A stretch of 64,000 nt of DNA from Tepidanaerobacteraceae bacterium (lineage in GTDB: Bacteria > Bacillota > Thermosediminibacteria > Thermosediminibacterales > Tepidanaerobacteraceae): the NCBI GenBank assembly GCA_024655905.1, contig JANLFP010000005.1, positions 62,001-126,000 on the forward strand, read 5' to 3'. Shown here piece after piece: positions 51,697-61,384 of the stretch (its first letter is position 1; each line of letters opens with the position of its first letter). A program made the position numbers and the translations under genes. Under the pieces are notes generated by a model, which saw only the letters and a list, made by a program, of their open reading frames with translations, was not told the origin of the DNA and searched no databases.

Positions 51697-52923
51697 ATGT
51701 TCATCGCTGATTTTCATATACATTCAAAATACTCGCGAGCCACGAGTAAGGAATGCGTGCCGGAAATGCTCGAAATGTGGGCGAGGCGCAAAGGCATCGG
51801 CGTTGTTGGGACAGGGGACTTTACCCATCCGGGCTGGCGGGAGGAATTGAAGGAGAAGCTTGTGCCTTCGGAAGAAGGCCTTTATATCCTTAAGGATGAT
51901 TTCCGCAGAGAGGACAAGGTGGCCGGAGCTGATTTTGAACCAAGATTTGTTGTCACCGGCGAAATCAGCTCCATATACAAAAAGAACGGAAAGGTAAGAA
52001 AGGTCCACAACCTTATAATCCTGCCCGGCCTGGAGCAGGCCGAAGCATTGTCGCAACGGCTTGAGGCCATAGGCAATCTGCACTCCGACGGCAGGCCCAT
52101 ATTGGGCCTTGACAGCAGGGATCTGCTGGAGATGGTGCTCGACACATGCCCGGAGGCCATATTCATACCTGCCCACATATGGACCCCTCATTTTTCTCTG
52201 TTCGGAGCATATTCCGGATTCGACGATATCAGGGAATGCTTCGGAGACCTTACCGGCTCCATATATGCGCTGGAAACCGGACTTTCCTCGGATCCTCCGA
52301 TGAACTGGCGCCTGTCCGCGCTGGATGGCTTCACTCTGGTTTCCAACTCTGATGCGCATTCGCCCATGAATCTGGGAAGAGAGGCGAACATTTTTGACAC
52401 GGAACTTTCTTATAAGGGCATAATGGAGGCATTAAGGGACCGAGGAACAAAAAAGTTCTACGGTACAATAGAGTTTTTTCCGGAGGAAGGCAAATATCAC
52501 TACGATGGGCACAGAAAGTGCAACGTCTGCTGGAGTCCTTCCGACACGATAGCCGCCGGAGGCATATGCCCCGTATGCGGCGGCAGGATCACGGTAGGAG
52601 TGCTTCACCGGGTTGAAGCCCTGGCGGACAGGCCGGAAGGATTCAGACCATCGGAAGCGAAACCTTTTGAAAGCCTTGTCCCCCTCCATGAGGTGATAGC
52701 TTCATCCATTGCTTCTTCTGCATCCAGTGCTAAGGTAAAGAGAAAATACGAAGACACGATTAGCACCCTTGGGCCCGAATTTTACATACTCCGCGGGGCT
52801 CCGCTAAAAGACATAGAACTTTTGGCAGGCCCGTACATAACTGAAGGAATCCGCAGGCTGAGATGCGGCGAGATTGAAATACAGCCCGGTTATGACGGTG
52901 AATACGGCAAAATAAGGATATAA
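51697..52923 (+). CDS. Endonuclease Q family PHP-domain protein
   Basis: 408 aa. The PHP domain begins FIADFHIHSKYSRATSKEC and includes GVVGTGDFTHPGW and the metal-site runs IPAHIWTPHFSLFG and VSNSDAHSP. A C-terminal zinc ribbon CNVCWSP...CPVCGGRITVG precedes GVLHRVEALADRP. EndoQ cleaves DNA 5' of deaminated bases and abasic sites, known from Thermococcales and some Bacillota. ATG 51697 is used; the frame start at 51625 adds a non-family extension. Confidence 0.85.
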   Translation: MFIADFHIHSKYSRATSKECVPEMLEMWARRKGIGVVGTGDFTHPGWREELKEKLVPSEEGLYILKDDFRREDKVAGADFEPRFVVTGEISSIYKKNGKVRKVHNLIILPGLEQAEALSQRLEAIGNLHSDGRPILGLDSRDLLEMVLDTCPEAIFIPAHIWTPHFSLFGAYSGFDDIRECFGDLTGSIYALETGLSSDPPMNWRLSALDGFTLVSNSDAHSPMNLGREANIFDTELSYKGIMEALRDRGTKKFYGTIEFFPEEGKYHYDGHRKCNVCWSPSDTIAAGGICPVCGGRITVGVLHRVEALADRPEGFRPSEAKPFESLVPLHEVIASSIASSASSAKVKRKYEDTISTLGPEFYILRGAPLKDIELLAGPYITEGIRRLRCGEIEIQPGYDGEYGKIRI

Positions 52924-53427
52924 ATGAGATTCAATACCGCTTGATAAAAGAATTGTGCTGGGCCGCGAAAACCGTCTTTCAAAGTATTCCCCCTCTACTT
53001 CGAGTTTAACGTCTCTTCTATTTCCGAGAGCTACTGTTTTATCCGCCCAATTAACGTTGCGCATTATTTGTCATAGCTTTATATCTTCTTTTTCAATGGT
53101 TTTTTTGAAGCTCTCCCTGCATTCTTCCGGAGCGACGACATCGATTTTAAAATCCGGCGACAGAGAAATTAGTTCTCACAATTCTCCAGGCTTCAACGAA
53201 TCTATGCTTTAGTAACTGTTCTTCTTTTTTCCCTGTTCTCTCAAAAAATGCGGTATTTTTCCATCTCTTCAGACGTACGGTCTTTTGCGGTCTTCATACG
53301 CCACACCTCGCAATTTTTTTCAATATTTTTCAATATAACGAGGTGAAAAGATGACCCCGCTTCTTTAAGCAAGTCTGGTTCCTATTAGCAAGACAGGCAG
53401 TGGGTTCTAATCCTCCGTGGGCGCAAA
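52924..53427. other. Decayed stretch without an intact gene
   Basis: The minus strand shows broken coding traces separated by stops, for example SLSPDFKIDVVAPEECRESF around 53080-53180 (like the end of a WYL-type or similar regulator) and KTAKDRTSEEMEKYR around 53240-53300. On the plus strand the frame of the next gene is open only from 53389 and reads out-of-family residues before GRKVGGPLTD. This looks like eroded genes plus the lost 5' part of the YheO-like gene. Confidence 0.5.
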
Positions 53428-53967
53428 GTGGGCGGGCCCCTTACGGACCTTGGCCTGAAGCTGCTAAAAGATGCGGCGTATGATAAACAGGACTTTCTGC
53501 TGAATTATCCAAGCACAGCAAAAAACGGTAAACCGCTTCGATCATCCACTTTTTTCATAAAGGACAGTGATGGCAGACTCATCGGGATTCTGTGCATAAA
53601 TATAGACCTTACCGCACCACTTGCGGCCAAAAAATTCATAGACAGTTTTATCATGGGTTGCGGTGTTGAGGCTTCAGTAGCTGATTCTCAAAAAGTCTCG
53701 CCGGATTTGCCGCTGACGACAGAATGTCAGCCGACTCCCGAGAGTTTTTCTAGCTCCATCGAAGAACTAATCGCCACCACTATTAATAATGTAATAGATA
53801 GTTTGAACATACCGGCTGAAAGGCTTTCTCCCGAAGAAAAAATCCATATAGTGAAGCAGTTGAACGACAAGGGCGTATTCTTAATAAAAGGCTCGGTGTC
53901 GGAAGTGGCAAAGTATCTCAAAGTGTCAGAAAATACCGTTTACCGGTATTTAAATAAAAAAGATTGA
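53428..53967 (+). CDS. YheO-like (DauR-type) regulator lacking its N-terminal PAS part
   Basis: About 179 aa. Begins inside the YheO domain (GRKVGGPLTDLGLKLL is normally near residue 65) and continues through KDSDGRLIGILCINIDLT to a C-terminal HTH (LNDKGVFLIKGSVSEVAKYLKVSENTVYRYLNK). The first 60 or so residues of the family are missing and upstream sequence does not supply them. It may be a pseudogene or a shortened DNA-binding protein. The GTG at 53428 is nominal. RidA follows after 20 nt. Confidence 0.7.
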   Translation: MGGPLTDLGLKLLKDAAYDKQDFLLNYPSTAKNGKPLRSSTFFIKDSDGRLIGILCINIDLTAPLAAKKFIDSFIMGCGVEASVADSQKVSPDLPLTTECQPTPESFSSSIEELIATTINNVIDSLNIPAERLSPEEKIHIVKQLNDKGVFLIKGSVSEVAKYLKVSENTVYRYLNKKD

Positions 53968-53987
53968 TTTATGGGGAGGAATTTTTC

Positions 53988-54365
53988 ATGAAAAAAGTAA
54001 TAACCACAGATATGGCTCCAAAGGCCATCGGACCATATTCTCAGGCCATCATGATAGGGGATTTGCTTTTTGCGTCGGGCCAAATCGCCATTGAGCCCGC
54101 AAAAGGCGAACTGTTAGAAGGAGGAATTGAAGCCCAGGCAAAGCAGGTAATGGAGAACATAAAAAATCTGCTTGCAGCCGCAGGGATGGACTTTTCAAAT
54201 GTTGTTAAAACAACCATATTTTTAACAGATTTAAATAACTTTGCTCTGGTAAACGATATTTATGGCAGTTATTTTTCCGAGGAACCACCTGCCAGGTCAT
54301 GTGTGGAAGTCAGCCATCTTCCAAAGGGAGCGCTGATTGAAATCGAGGTTATAGCGCATAGATAA
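53988..54365 (+). CDS. ridA: RidA family reactive enamine/imine deaminase
   Basis: 125 aa with IGPYSQAIMIGDLLFASGQIA, the conserved Arg in EEPPARSCVEVSHLPKGALIEIE, and the usual length. It removes reactive enamines made by threonine dehydratase, whose gene follows. ATG 53988 has GGGGAGG 8 nt upstream. Confidence 0.95.
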   Translation: MKKVITTDMAPKAIGPYSQAIMIGDLLFASGQIAIEPAKGELLEGGIEAQAKQVMENIKNLLAAAGMDFSNVVKTTIFLTDLNNFALVNDIYGSYFSEEPPARSCVEVSHLPKGALIEIEVIAHR

Positions 54366-54460
54366 AGCCGGTGTTAAGATGGGGCATTGCCCCGTCTTTG
54401 CCGGAATGTATCATGTTGAGTCATAAAAAAATTCAAAAATGCGTTCAGGAGATGAAAATT

Positions 54461-55687
54461 ATGGAATGCATCCCGAGTCATTATGTTTGCATGAAAGATA
54501 TCGAAGATGCAAGGGACATGCTGCAAAATGTGATATACAGGACTGGCATTGTCCATAATACCACCTTGAGCGAAATAAGCGGGAATTCTGTATATCTCAA
54601 AATGGAAAACCTTCAGAAGACGGGCTCTTTCAAAATCCGCGGGGCTTTCAACAAAATCGCCCACCTGACCGATGAGGAAAAAAATCGCGGCGTCATTGCA
54701 TCCTCCGCGGGAAACCATGCCCAGGGAGTGGCCATGGCTGCAACAGCTTACGGGATAAAATCAACCATCGTCATGCCCGAGCACGCCCCACTTGCAAAAA
54801 TATCCGCCACCAAAAGCTACGGAGCGCATGTGGTTCTTTGCGGCAATGTTTATGATGATGCGTACGCAGAGGCCTGCAGGCTTCAAAAAGAAAGCGGTGC
54901 AACATTCATTCATCCATTCAATGACCCCTACATCATAGCAGGCCAAGGCACCATCGGGCTGGAGATACTGGAAGACCTGCCCGATGCCGATATAATCGTC
55001 GTCCCTATAGGGGGCGGAGGACTTATCTCCGGCATCGCCATAGCTGCCAAAAGTATAAAACCAAACATAAAAATCGTCGGCGTCCAAGCCAAAAATGTGC
55101 CTTCCATGGCCGAATCCGTCATGCAGCATAAAATTTCGACAGCAGGAGGATTGCCCACCATTGCCGACGGTATAGCCGTAAAGACTCCTGGAGATCTCAC
55201 CTTCCATCTCGTGCAAAAATACGTTGATGAAATTCTGACTGTTGACGAAGATGAGATAGCAGGCGCCATACTCCTACTTCTGGAGAGAGCAAAAGTCATA
55301 GTTGAAGGAGCCGGTGCCGTGCCTGTAGCTGCAGTTCTGAACCGGATGGGTAGTTATAAAAATAAAAAAATTGTAGCCGTTATAAGCGGAGGAAATATAG
55401 ATGTAAATATGGTGTCTCGCATCATAGACAAGGGACTTGTTAAGAGCGGTCGAAAAATATTTATCGATACGCATATTCCAGACAGGCCCGGTACCTTGTG
55501 GAGGCTCCTGAACCTCGTTGCCGAGACCGGCGCCAACGTGCTTTCCGTGACCCACAACCGTTCCACACGAGATGTGGCTATCGGATATGCAAAAGTGGAA
55601 ATGGAGCTTGAAACGATGGATGAAGGACATGTAGAAAACATTAAAGACATCCTGACAAAAAACAATTATAATTTTATGATTTTATAA
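54461..55687 (+). CDS. ilvA: Threonine ammonia-lyase (catabolic type, ACT domain)
   Basis: 408-aa PLP enzyme. Lys in KTGSFKIRGAF, SSAGNHAQGVA, and the phosphate-binding VPIGGGGLISG. A C-terminal ACT domain (FIDTHIPDRPGTLWRLLNLVAETGANVLSV). Deaminates threonine (or serine) to 2-oxobutyrate. ATG 54461 has AGGAG 9 nt upstream; the open frame to 54371 is longer than the family. Between ridA and a symporter, so part of amino-acid fermentation. Confidence 0.92.
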   Translation: MECIPSHYVCMKDIEDARDMLQNVIYRTGIVHNTTLSEISGNSVYLKMENLQKTGSFKIRGAFNKIAHLTDEEKNRGVIASSAGNHAQGVAMAATAYGIKSTIVMPEHAPLAKISATKSYGAHVVLCGNVYDDAYAEACRLQKESGATFIHPFNDPYIIAGQGTIGLEILEDLPDADIIVVPIGGGGLISGIAIAAKSIKPNIKIVGVQAKNVPSMAESVMQHKISTAGGLPTIADGIAVKTPGDLTFHLVQKYVDEILTVDEDEIAGAILLLLERAKVIVEGAGAVPVAAVLNRMGSYKNKKIVAVISGGNIDVNMVSRIIDKGLVKSGRKIFIDTHIPDRPGTLWRLLNLVAETGANVLSVTHNRSTRDVAIGYAKVEMELETMDEGHVENIKDILTKNNYNFMIL

Positions 55688-55759
55688 AATGGATCTAAAA
55701 CTTTAAGTTGCCTAAGATCTTATATCATCTTTGCCACATGCGGCAGAACGGAGGTTAAA

Positions 55760-56950
55760 ATGATGAAACGGCTGGGCTTATTGCCTAAACTCATAATTGC
55801 CATCATTCTCGGTATAATTATCGGCAGGTTTATGCCGGCGGTATTTGTCCGATTGCTGGCCACTTTCAACTCGCTCTTCGGCAATTTCCTCGGATTTGTA
55901 ATCCCACTCATCATAGTAGGTTTTGTTGCTCCAGGCATCGCCGAACTAGGAGCCGGGGCCGGGAGACTTTTATGCATCACTGCTGGTCTTGCATATACCT
56001 CCACCATTATTAGCGGCTTTTTTGCATTTGGCGTATCCACCACCTTGCTTCCCAGATTGATTAATATTACTGAAAATTTCGCCGCTGCCAACCCTGAGGA
56101 AAAGCTGTTAAAGCCATTTTTCACCGTAGACATGCCCCAGCTTTTCGGAGTCATGTCAGCACTTCTAATAGCCTTCATCCTCGGTATGGGCATGGCTATG
56201 ATCAAAGAAAAAACCATGTATAATTTTCTTTCAGAATTTCAAAAAATTGTACAACTGGTCATTGAAAGGATTATAATACCTTTTTTGCCCTATCATATCG
56301 CCGGAATATTTGCCAATATGACCTATGCGGGAGAAGTAGCAAGGATTTTATCGGTGTTCGGAAAGGTATTTGTAATCGTCATCGCTTCACATCTTGTGAT
56401 TATACTGTTCCAATTCTTTATAGCAAGCATATATAGCAGAAAGAGCATGTTTTCCAGTTTAAAGAATCAAATCTCTGGTTATCTCACCGCTCTTGGAACC
56501 CAGTCTTCGGCAGCCACCATTCCCGTAAATATGGAATGCGCGAAAAACAACGGGATTTCCGAAGAAATCCGTGAATTCGTGATACCGCTCTGCGCCACCA
56601 TCCATTTATCCGGCAGCACCATAACACTGACCACCTGCGCCATAGCGGTCATGATGCTTAACGGAACTCCGGTTACACTTTCCGGTATGGCCGGATTCAT
56701 CTTCATGCTTGGGGTTACAATGGTGGCGGCCCCTGGCGTCCCCGGCGGCGCAGTAATGGCGGCCTTAGGTATACTTCAGAGCATGCTTGGATTTAATGAA
56801 GCCCAGTTGGCACTGATGATAGCACTATATCTTACTCAAGACAGCTTCGGTACAGCCTGCAACGTGTCGGGTGATAATGCCATAGCCCTTATCGTGGACA
56901 GGATGGCCGGACATCTCAAATCGCCGGATAACATGGCTGTCACCAAGTAA
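55760..56950 (+). CDS. Dicarboxylate/amino acid:cation symporter (DAACS)
   Basis: 396 aa, eight or more spans with re-entrant regions: IPLIIVGFVAPGIAELG, GTQSSAATIPVNMECAKNN, the serine/asparagine motif and the late block QDSFGTACNVSGDNAIALIVD. SstT/GltP family; the operon with ilvA and ridA suggests serine or threonine uptake. GGAGG lies before the ATG. Confidence 0.9.
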   Translation: MMKRLGLLPKLIIAIILGIIIGRFMPAVFVRLLATFNSLFGNFLGFVIPLIIVGFVAPGIAELGAGAGRLLCITAGLAYTSTIISGFFAFGVSTTLLPRLINITENFAAANPEEKLLKPFFTVDMPQLFGVMSALLIAFILGMGMAMIKEKTMYNFLSEFQKIVQLVIERIIIPFLPYHIAGIFANMTYAGEVARILSVFGKVFVIVIASHLVIILFQFFIASIYSRKSMFSSLKNQISGYLTALGTQSSAATIPVNMECAKNNGISEEIREFVIPLCATIHLSGSTITLTTCAIAVMMLNGTPVTLSGMAGFIFMLGVTMVAAPGVPGGAVMAALGILQSMLGFNEAQLALMIALYLTQDSFGTACNVSGDNAIALIVDRMAGHLKSPDNMAVTK

Positions 56951-56983
56951 AAAGACGGGCTTCCTTGCCAGACTCCATTGTTT

Positions 56984-57011
56984 AAGGCTCCCTCTGGGAG
57001 CCTTATTTTTT
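56984..57011 (+). terminator. Terminator after the symporter gene
   Basis: AAGGCTCC-CTCT-GGGAGCCTT stem with TATTTTTTATT on the plus strand. It abuts the stop of the convergent MFS gene. Confidence 0.92.
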
Positions 57012-58428
57012 ATTCCCCGTATTCCGGAAGCCTATCCCTGCAGGGTTCCTGCTTTCCCCTAACCATCGAAGTTATCATGCACAACATATCGATTGCTGCG
57101 GTTATTAAAAACACATCCTTTAAACCCTTCAAATATGCCGCATCCTGAAGGGTTTTTCCGGACCCGGGCAATATATCAAGATAGTAAGCGTTTCGCACGG
57201 AAAAAAGCCCGCTGCCAAGCGCGATCCCCAGCACCATGCCCACATTTCTCATAGTGGCGAGCACTCCCGAAGCTATCCCCTGGCGCTCCCGCGGCGCGCT
57301 GCCCATCACCGAGCTATTGTTGGGAGTCTGAAAAAGGCCGTTTCCGAAGCCGAACAGCACCAGTCTCCATACTATTTCAAAGGTTGAAGAAGCAAGGTTC
57401 AGAGTGCTCATTAGATAAAGGGCGATAGAACATATCAGAGCCCCACCGGTGCTCAAAAAAAGAGGCCCGATTTTGTCAGAAAGAGCGCCGCTTATCGGCG
57501 CCACCAGAAGCATTGTTATCGGATAAGCCGTCAAAATGAGACCGATTTGATTTGTGGAATATCCCGCCTGGGTGAGGAAAAAGGGAGTCAAAAATATCAT
57601 CATGTACTGGGCAATAAAATTTAAGAGACAACTCAAATTTCCGGCCGAAAACATGCGGTTTGAAAATAGAGAAAGCTCCAGCATGGGTTCTACGGCTCTT
57701 TTTTCCTGAACTATAAAGGAAATAAAAGACGCGATGGATACTGTCAGGAGGAAAAATCCTGCCCCAGATGTCCAACCTATTTCCTGCCCCTTGCTTATAT
57801 ATAGCAGAAGGCTTGCGAGAAATAAAAATCCCAACAGAGCTCCGAGCGGATCGAAGTTTTCCTTCTTGAGTTCATTTTCGCCGGGTATCACGCTCCTTGC
57901 CCAGAAATATCCGGTTAAGCCTATGGGTAGATTTATAAAAAATATAGACCTCCATCCGAAGCTTTTCAACAACAATCCTCCGAAGGATGGCCCCACCGAA
58001 AGCCCCACCGCCACCGCCATGGCATTGTATCCCAGTGCTTTTCCACGCTCACCCGGCGGAAAAGTTCTCGTTATTATGGCCGGCGCTACCGCCATCATTA
58101 GACCAGCTCCTGCCGCCTGGAGTGCCCTTGCCAAAATCAAAATCTCTATAGCCGGTGAAATCCCGCATAGCACAGACGCTGCGGTAAAAACAACCATTCC
58201 CAACAAAAATAGCTTTCTGTACCCCAGCATATCGCCCAATCTTCCATATGTAAGCAGCAGGCTGCTCAATATTAACAGATATGACATGGAAACCCAGCTC
58301 ACCGTAGTCATCCCGGCCCTGAACACTTCAGCCAGCGTGGGCATGGCCACATTCACCACGCTTGTGTCAAGCGGGCCCATGATGGTCCCCAACAATACCG
58401 CTGTCAATATCTTGTATTTGTTATCCAT
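57010..58428 (-). CDS. MFS drug exporter (DHA2/EmrB-QacA type)
   Basis: 472 aa, fourteen predicted spans. MGPLDTSVVNVAMPTLAE (DHA2 motif D1), YGRLGDMLGYRKLFLLG (motif A) and GLSVGPSFGGLLL (motif C). Proton-driven export, substrate unknown. ATG 58428 with GGAGG 6 nt upstream. No regulator next to it; the gap to 58674 carries the divergent promoter. Confidence 0.92.
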   Translation of the reverse strand: MDNKYKILTAVLLGTIMGPLDTSVVNVAMPTLAEVFRAGMTTVSWVSMSYLLILSSLLLTYGRLGDMLGYRKLFLLGMVVFTAASVLCGISPAIEILILARALQAAGAGLMMAVAPAIITRTFPPGERGKALGYNAMAVAVGLSVGPSFGGLLLKSFGWRSIFFINLPIGLTGYFWARSVIPGENELKKENFDPLGALLGFLFLASLLLYISKGQEIGWTSGAGFFLLTVSIASFISFIVQEKRAVEPMLELSLFSNRMFSAGNLSCLLNFIAQYMMIFLTPFFLTQAGYSTNQIGLILTAYPITMLLVAPISGALSDKIGPLFLSTGGALICSIALYLMSTLNLASSTFEIVWRLVLFGFGNGLFQTPNNSSVMGSAPRERQGIASGVLATMRNVGMVLGIALGSGLFSVRNAYYLDILPGSGKTLQDAAYLKGLKDVFLITAAIDMLCMITSMVRGKQEPCRDRLPEYGE

Positions 58429-58599
58429 ATATTGCCTCCATCCAATGGGAATATTTTTTGCATAATACATTTTAACACTTAATCATAATAAATAAAAGCC
58501 GCTTTTAAAGATTCTTTAATAAATTTACATTCCTGACTTGGCGAACACTTGCATCTGATTCTTGTGAAAAAGAATTTTTTCGCTATTATAGAAATTTTC

Positions 58600-58628
58600 T
58601 TGAAATTTATTATGGACTATGATAAGAT
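58600..58628 (+). promoter_or_regulatory. Promoter of the small Cys-rich protein
   Basis: TTGAAA (58600-58605), 17-nt spacer, TAAGAT (58623-58628). Confidence 0.55.
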
Positions 58629-58674
58629 ATTTACACAAAGGTTTTCGAGAATACTTATGAAAGGGTGGTTATTT

Positions 58675-58851
58675 ATGGCAACTCCGCAGAAAGTGAATTA
58701 TACAGATATATCCCGGTGCCAATATCTGAAATGCGAGGATACTTGCTACGGCCCCATATGCTACTGCACTCTGGAAGCCTGGGGTGAAAAGGCCTTATGC
58801 GGCCAGCCGGTAAAAGAAGCGTGTGAAAAGGAACATTACATTGTAATGTAA
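58675..58851 (+). CDS. Small cysteine-rich protein (58 aa)
   Basis: 58 aa with seven cysteines (about 15, 20, 24, 29, 31, 42, 50), the core reading CQYLKCEDTCYGPICYC. Probably binds metal or forms a compact Zn/Fe-S site. AAAGGGTGG precedes ATG 58675, and its own promoter and terminator flank it, so it is an independent gene. No family recognised. Confidence 0.7.
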   Translation: MATPQKVNYTDISRCQYLKCEDTCYGPICYCTLEAWGEKALCGQPVKEACEKEHYIVM

Positions 58852-58872
58852 AGGGCGGAAGTTTAGGGCTGC

Positions 58873-58901
58873 GGACTTTTATGTCCGCTAGTTTTTTTGT
58901 T
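58873..58901 (+). terminator. Terminator of the small Cys-rich gene
   Basis: GCGGAC-TTTTAT-GTCCGC stem followed by TAG and a run of seven T on the plus strand. Confidence 0.88.
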
Positions 58902-60060
58902 CGTCGGGTTTTTCTCCTAGCCTTACCACATATCTCATCCTGCCGTCCATTTTAAACTTGTCCACCCATGTCGGTATTTGAACTATATTATCAATTTTTA
59001 TTGTATTTTTCTGCATATCTTTTTTAAAAATTATCTTCAAAATTACACCCTCATCGGTATGCGGAAACCTCTGCGCCGAAATAAAGTTGCCCAGTGAATA
59101 GGCTGCATATTTTTCAACCAATTCGCCTCCTCGCCCCAGCACCTGCACCCATTCCCCTGGCTGCGTTACGTGAGGGTGGCTCCCTATCACGACATCGGCG
59201 CCTTTTTCCAGCAGCATTCTGGATAAGCTTTTCTGCTGGTCGGATGCAGTCCTCCGATATTCCTGGCCAAAATGAAGCTATATCACCACCGCATCGGCTG
59301 ATTCGCTTGCTTCAGCCAGGTCGCTTAACATCTTAGATTCATCCATCAAATTCACCAGATAGGGCTTGTCTTTTGGGACGGGATTGCCGTTTGTGCCGTA
59401 AGTATAAGCCAGAAAGGCAATTTTCACGTGCTTTACCTCTTTTATAAGAATCCTTGCACTTTCATCGGCTGTCCTGCACGTGCCCACCGCCGATAGTCCC
59501 CTCTGCTCCAGCACATCCAGAGTCCTCAGGAGTCCCTTTTCCCCCCGGTCCAGACAGTGATTGTTGGATGTCACTATCACATCGAATCCCGATTCCTTTA
59601 ATGCATCTGCCAGCTCATCGGGGCTGTTGAATCTCGGATAACCCGTGAAGTTTGTTTCCTTCCCTCCCAGGGTAGTCTCCAGATTGGCAACGGCTAAATC
59701 AGCAGAAGATATCTCCTGTTTTACATCCTGGAAAAATGCTGAATAATCATATTTCCCGCTGACAGAATCATAGCCGGACAATATCTGCCCCTCGTGCATC
59801 ATCACATCTCCCACCGCATCTATGGTAACGACAGGGTTTTCCGGCAAAATGTGCTGCGATGGAACATCTTCCTCAGTCGGAAGCATAGCTGCATCCCGAG
59901 CAGTTGCGATTTTATCCGGATGATTAGGAAGACGGTTTCTTGACCCACCCGGCTCAAAAATCCCGATAAAATTTTTTATGGAAACAATATTCAGAAATCC
60001 GGCTATAAAAATTAACGCCATTCCGGCGGCTATGCATCCTTTTTTCCAGGATTTATCCAT
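58888..60060 (-). pseudogene. capA: CapA-family protein interrupted by one in-frame TAG
   Basis: Signal-anchor N-terminus (CIAAGMALIFIAGFL) then a CapA/PgsA metallophosphatase-like domain: DAVGDVMMHEGQIL, AVANLETTLGG, TSNNHCLDRGEKGLLRTLDVL. At 59278-59280 a TAG stops the frame after SADAVVI. The same frame then continues LHFGQEYRRTASDQQK, VVIGSHPHV and SLGNFISAQ to a normal end at 58888. Homologues read roughly VVIVSLHWGxEY, so exactly one codon is replaced. Both halves keep full family sequence. Recent nonsense mutation, sequencing error or readthrough are possible. It follows manC by 40 nt. Confidence 0.8.
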
Positions 60061-60100
60061 AGGTTGTCCCCCTTTATGTGCCCTCGCAGCATCGATGCCA

Positions 60101-61183
60101 TTAAAGCAATTCTTCCCGGCCCATCTTTTTCAGCTGCTCCACTACTTTCTTCACATCCTGGGCTTTTTTCTTCGGGCATACCAGCAGGGCGTCACTGGTT
60201 TCAACGACAATCATTTCTTCCAGACCCACCGCCGCCACCAGACGGCCGTTGGAATAAATGATTGAATTTCTGGTTTCAATATCCACATAATCGCCTCTGG
60301 CAATATTGCCGTTTTCATCTGGCGGGAATACGCTTCCCAGAGAATCCCAGCTTCCCACATCATTCCACCCGAAATCTCCTGGTATCACCACTACATCTTC
60401 TGCCCTTTCCATTATTCCGTAATCAATAGAAATGTCTTGCAACGAAGGGTAAATGTTTTCAATCATTTCCCGCTCTTTATCAGTATCTATGTAGGGCTCA
60501 ATTTGGGCTATTTTATGGTAAAGCCTCGGTAGAAACCGTTCAAAACCAGAAAGGATTACAGAAGTTTTCCATATGAACATGCCGCTGTTCCAAAGATAAT
60601 TCCCGCTGTCCAAGTATGCCTTGGCCTTTGGCGCATCGGGCTTTTCCACAAACTCCAGGACCTCAAAGGCGCTTTTTTCTTCAGCTGGTATCGCTTTTTC
60701 CCTGTCGAACTTTATGTAACCGTAGCCCGTAGACGGAAATGTCGGAGTAATCCCCATAGTTACCAGCTTACCCTCCTTTTCTGCCACAGTGCATGCGGCT
60801 CTCAGAACCCTCTGGAATTCAGCCGCATTTTTTATATAGTGGTCCGATGGAAAAACTCCCATCACCGCATCGCCGGCGCGCTTCTTAATTACAAAAGCCG
60901 CATAGGCAACGCATGCTGCTGTATTTCGGCCCACAGGCTCTATAAGTATGTTTTCCGCAGGAATGTCATCTATGACCACCTTGTTCAAAATCTTTTCCTG
61001 AGCCTTATTTGTAACTATCAATATCTTTTCCGGCGGAATAATGTCCTTTATTCTCTTTATGGTGTCATTTATCATGCTGTCATCGCCGGTAATGTTTAAA
61101 AACTGCTTGGGTGTGGAAATCCTGCTGAGAGGCCAGAATCGGGTGCCCCCGCCACCAGCCATGATGACTCCGTATCTTTCCAT
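60101..61183 (-). CDS. manC: Mannose-1-phosphate guanylyltransferase
   Basis: 360 aa, nucleotidyltransferase with GVIMAGGGGTRFWPLSR, PKQFLNI, FPSDHYI and FVEKPDAPKA. Makes GDP-mannose for envelope polysaccharide. ATG 61183 with GGGGGG 8 nt upstream; the ATG at 61189 lies too near it. No C-terminal isomerase domain. With capA downstream this suggests a surface polysaccharide function. Confidence 0.93.
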   Translation of the reverse strand: MERYGVIMAGGGGTRFWPLSRISTPKQFLNITGDDSMINDTIKRIKDIIPPEKILIVTNKAQEKILNKVVIDDIPAENILIEPVGRNTAACVAYAAFVIKKRAGDAVMGVFPSDHYIKNAAEFQRVLRAACTVAEKEGKLVTMGITPTFPSTGYGYIKFDREKAIPAEEKSAFEVLEFVEKPDAPKAKAYLDSGNYLWNSGMFIWKTSVILSGFERFLPRLYHKIAQIEPYIDTDKEREMIENIYPSLQDISIDYGIMERAEDVVVIPGDFGWNDVGSWDSLGSVFPPDENGNIARGDYVDIETRNSIIYSNGRLVAAVGLEEMIVVETSDALLVCPKKKAQDVKKVVEQLKKMGREELL

Positions 61184-61384
61184 AGACATTACCCCCCATT
61201 AAAATGAAATACGAGATTATTTTTACCAAAAAAACAGGAAAAATCTCCTGCCATATATAAAATTCTATACAGAATAGATTTTTCCTTTCAAAGATAAAAA
61301 TTTATTAGCGTTTTAAACGAATAAAAATATTGCAGCACTGCGGAAATGATGTACAATCGCTCAGGGATACAAGAGCATGATCAC

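Noticed and set aside
53403-53427. tRNA 3'-half-like sequence (GGGTTCTAATCC followed by a GC-rich end)
   Set aside because: Only a T-arm-like stretch; no acceptor, D or anticodon arm could be built around it. At most a remnant.
59278-59280. Pyrrolysine codon in capA
   Set aside because: TAG also ends normal genes here (for example livH), CapA is not a known Pyl protein, and no pyl genes are in the window. Kept as an interrupted gene.
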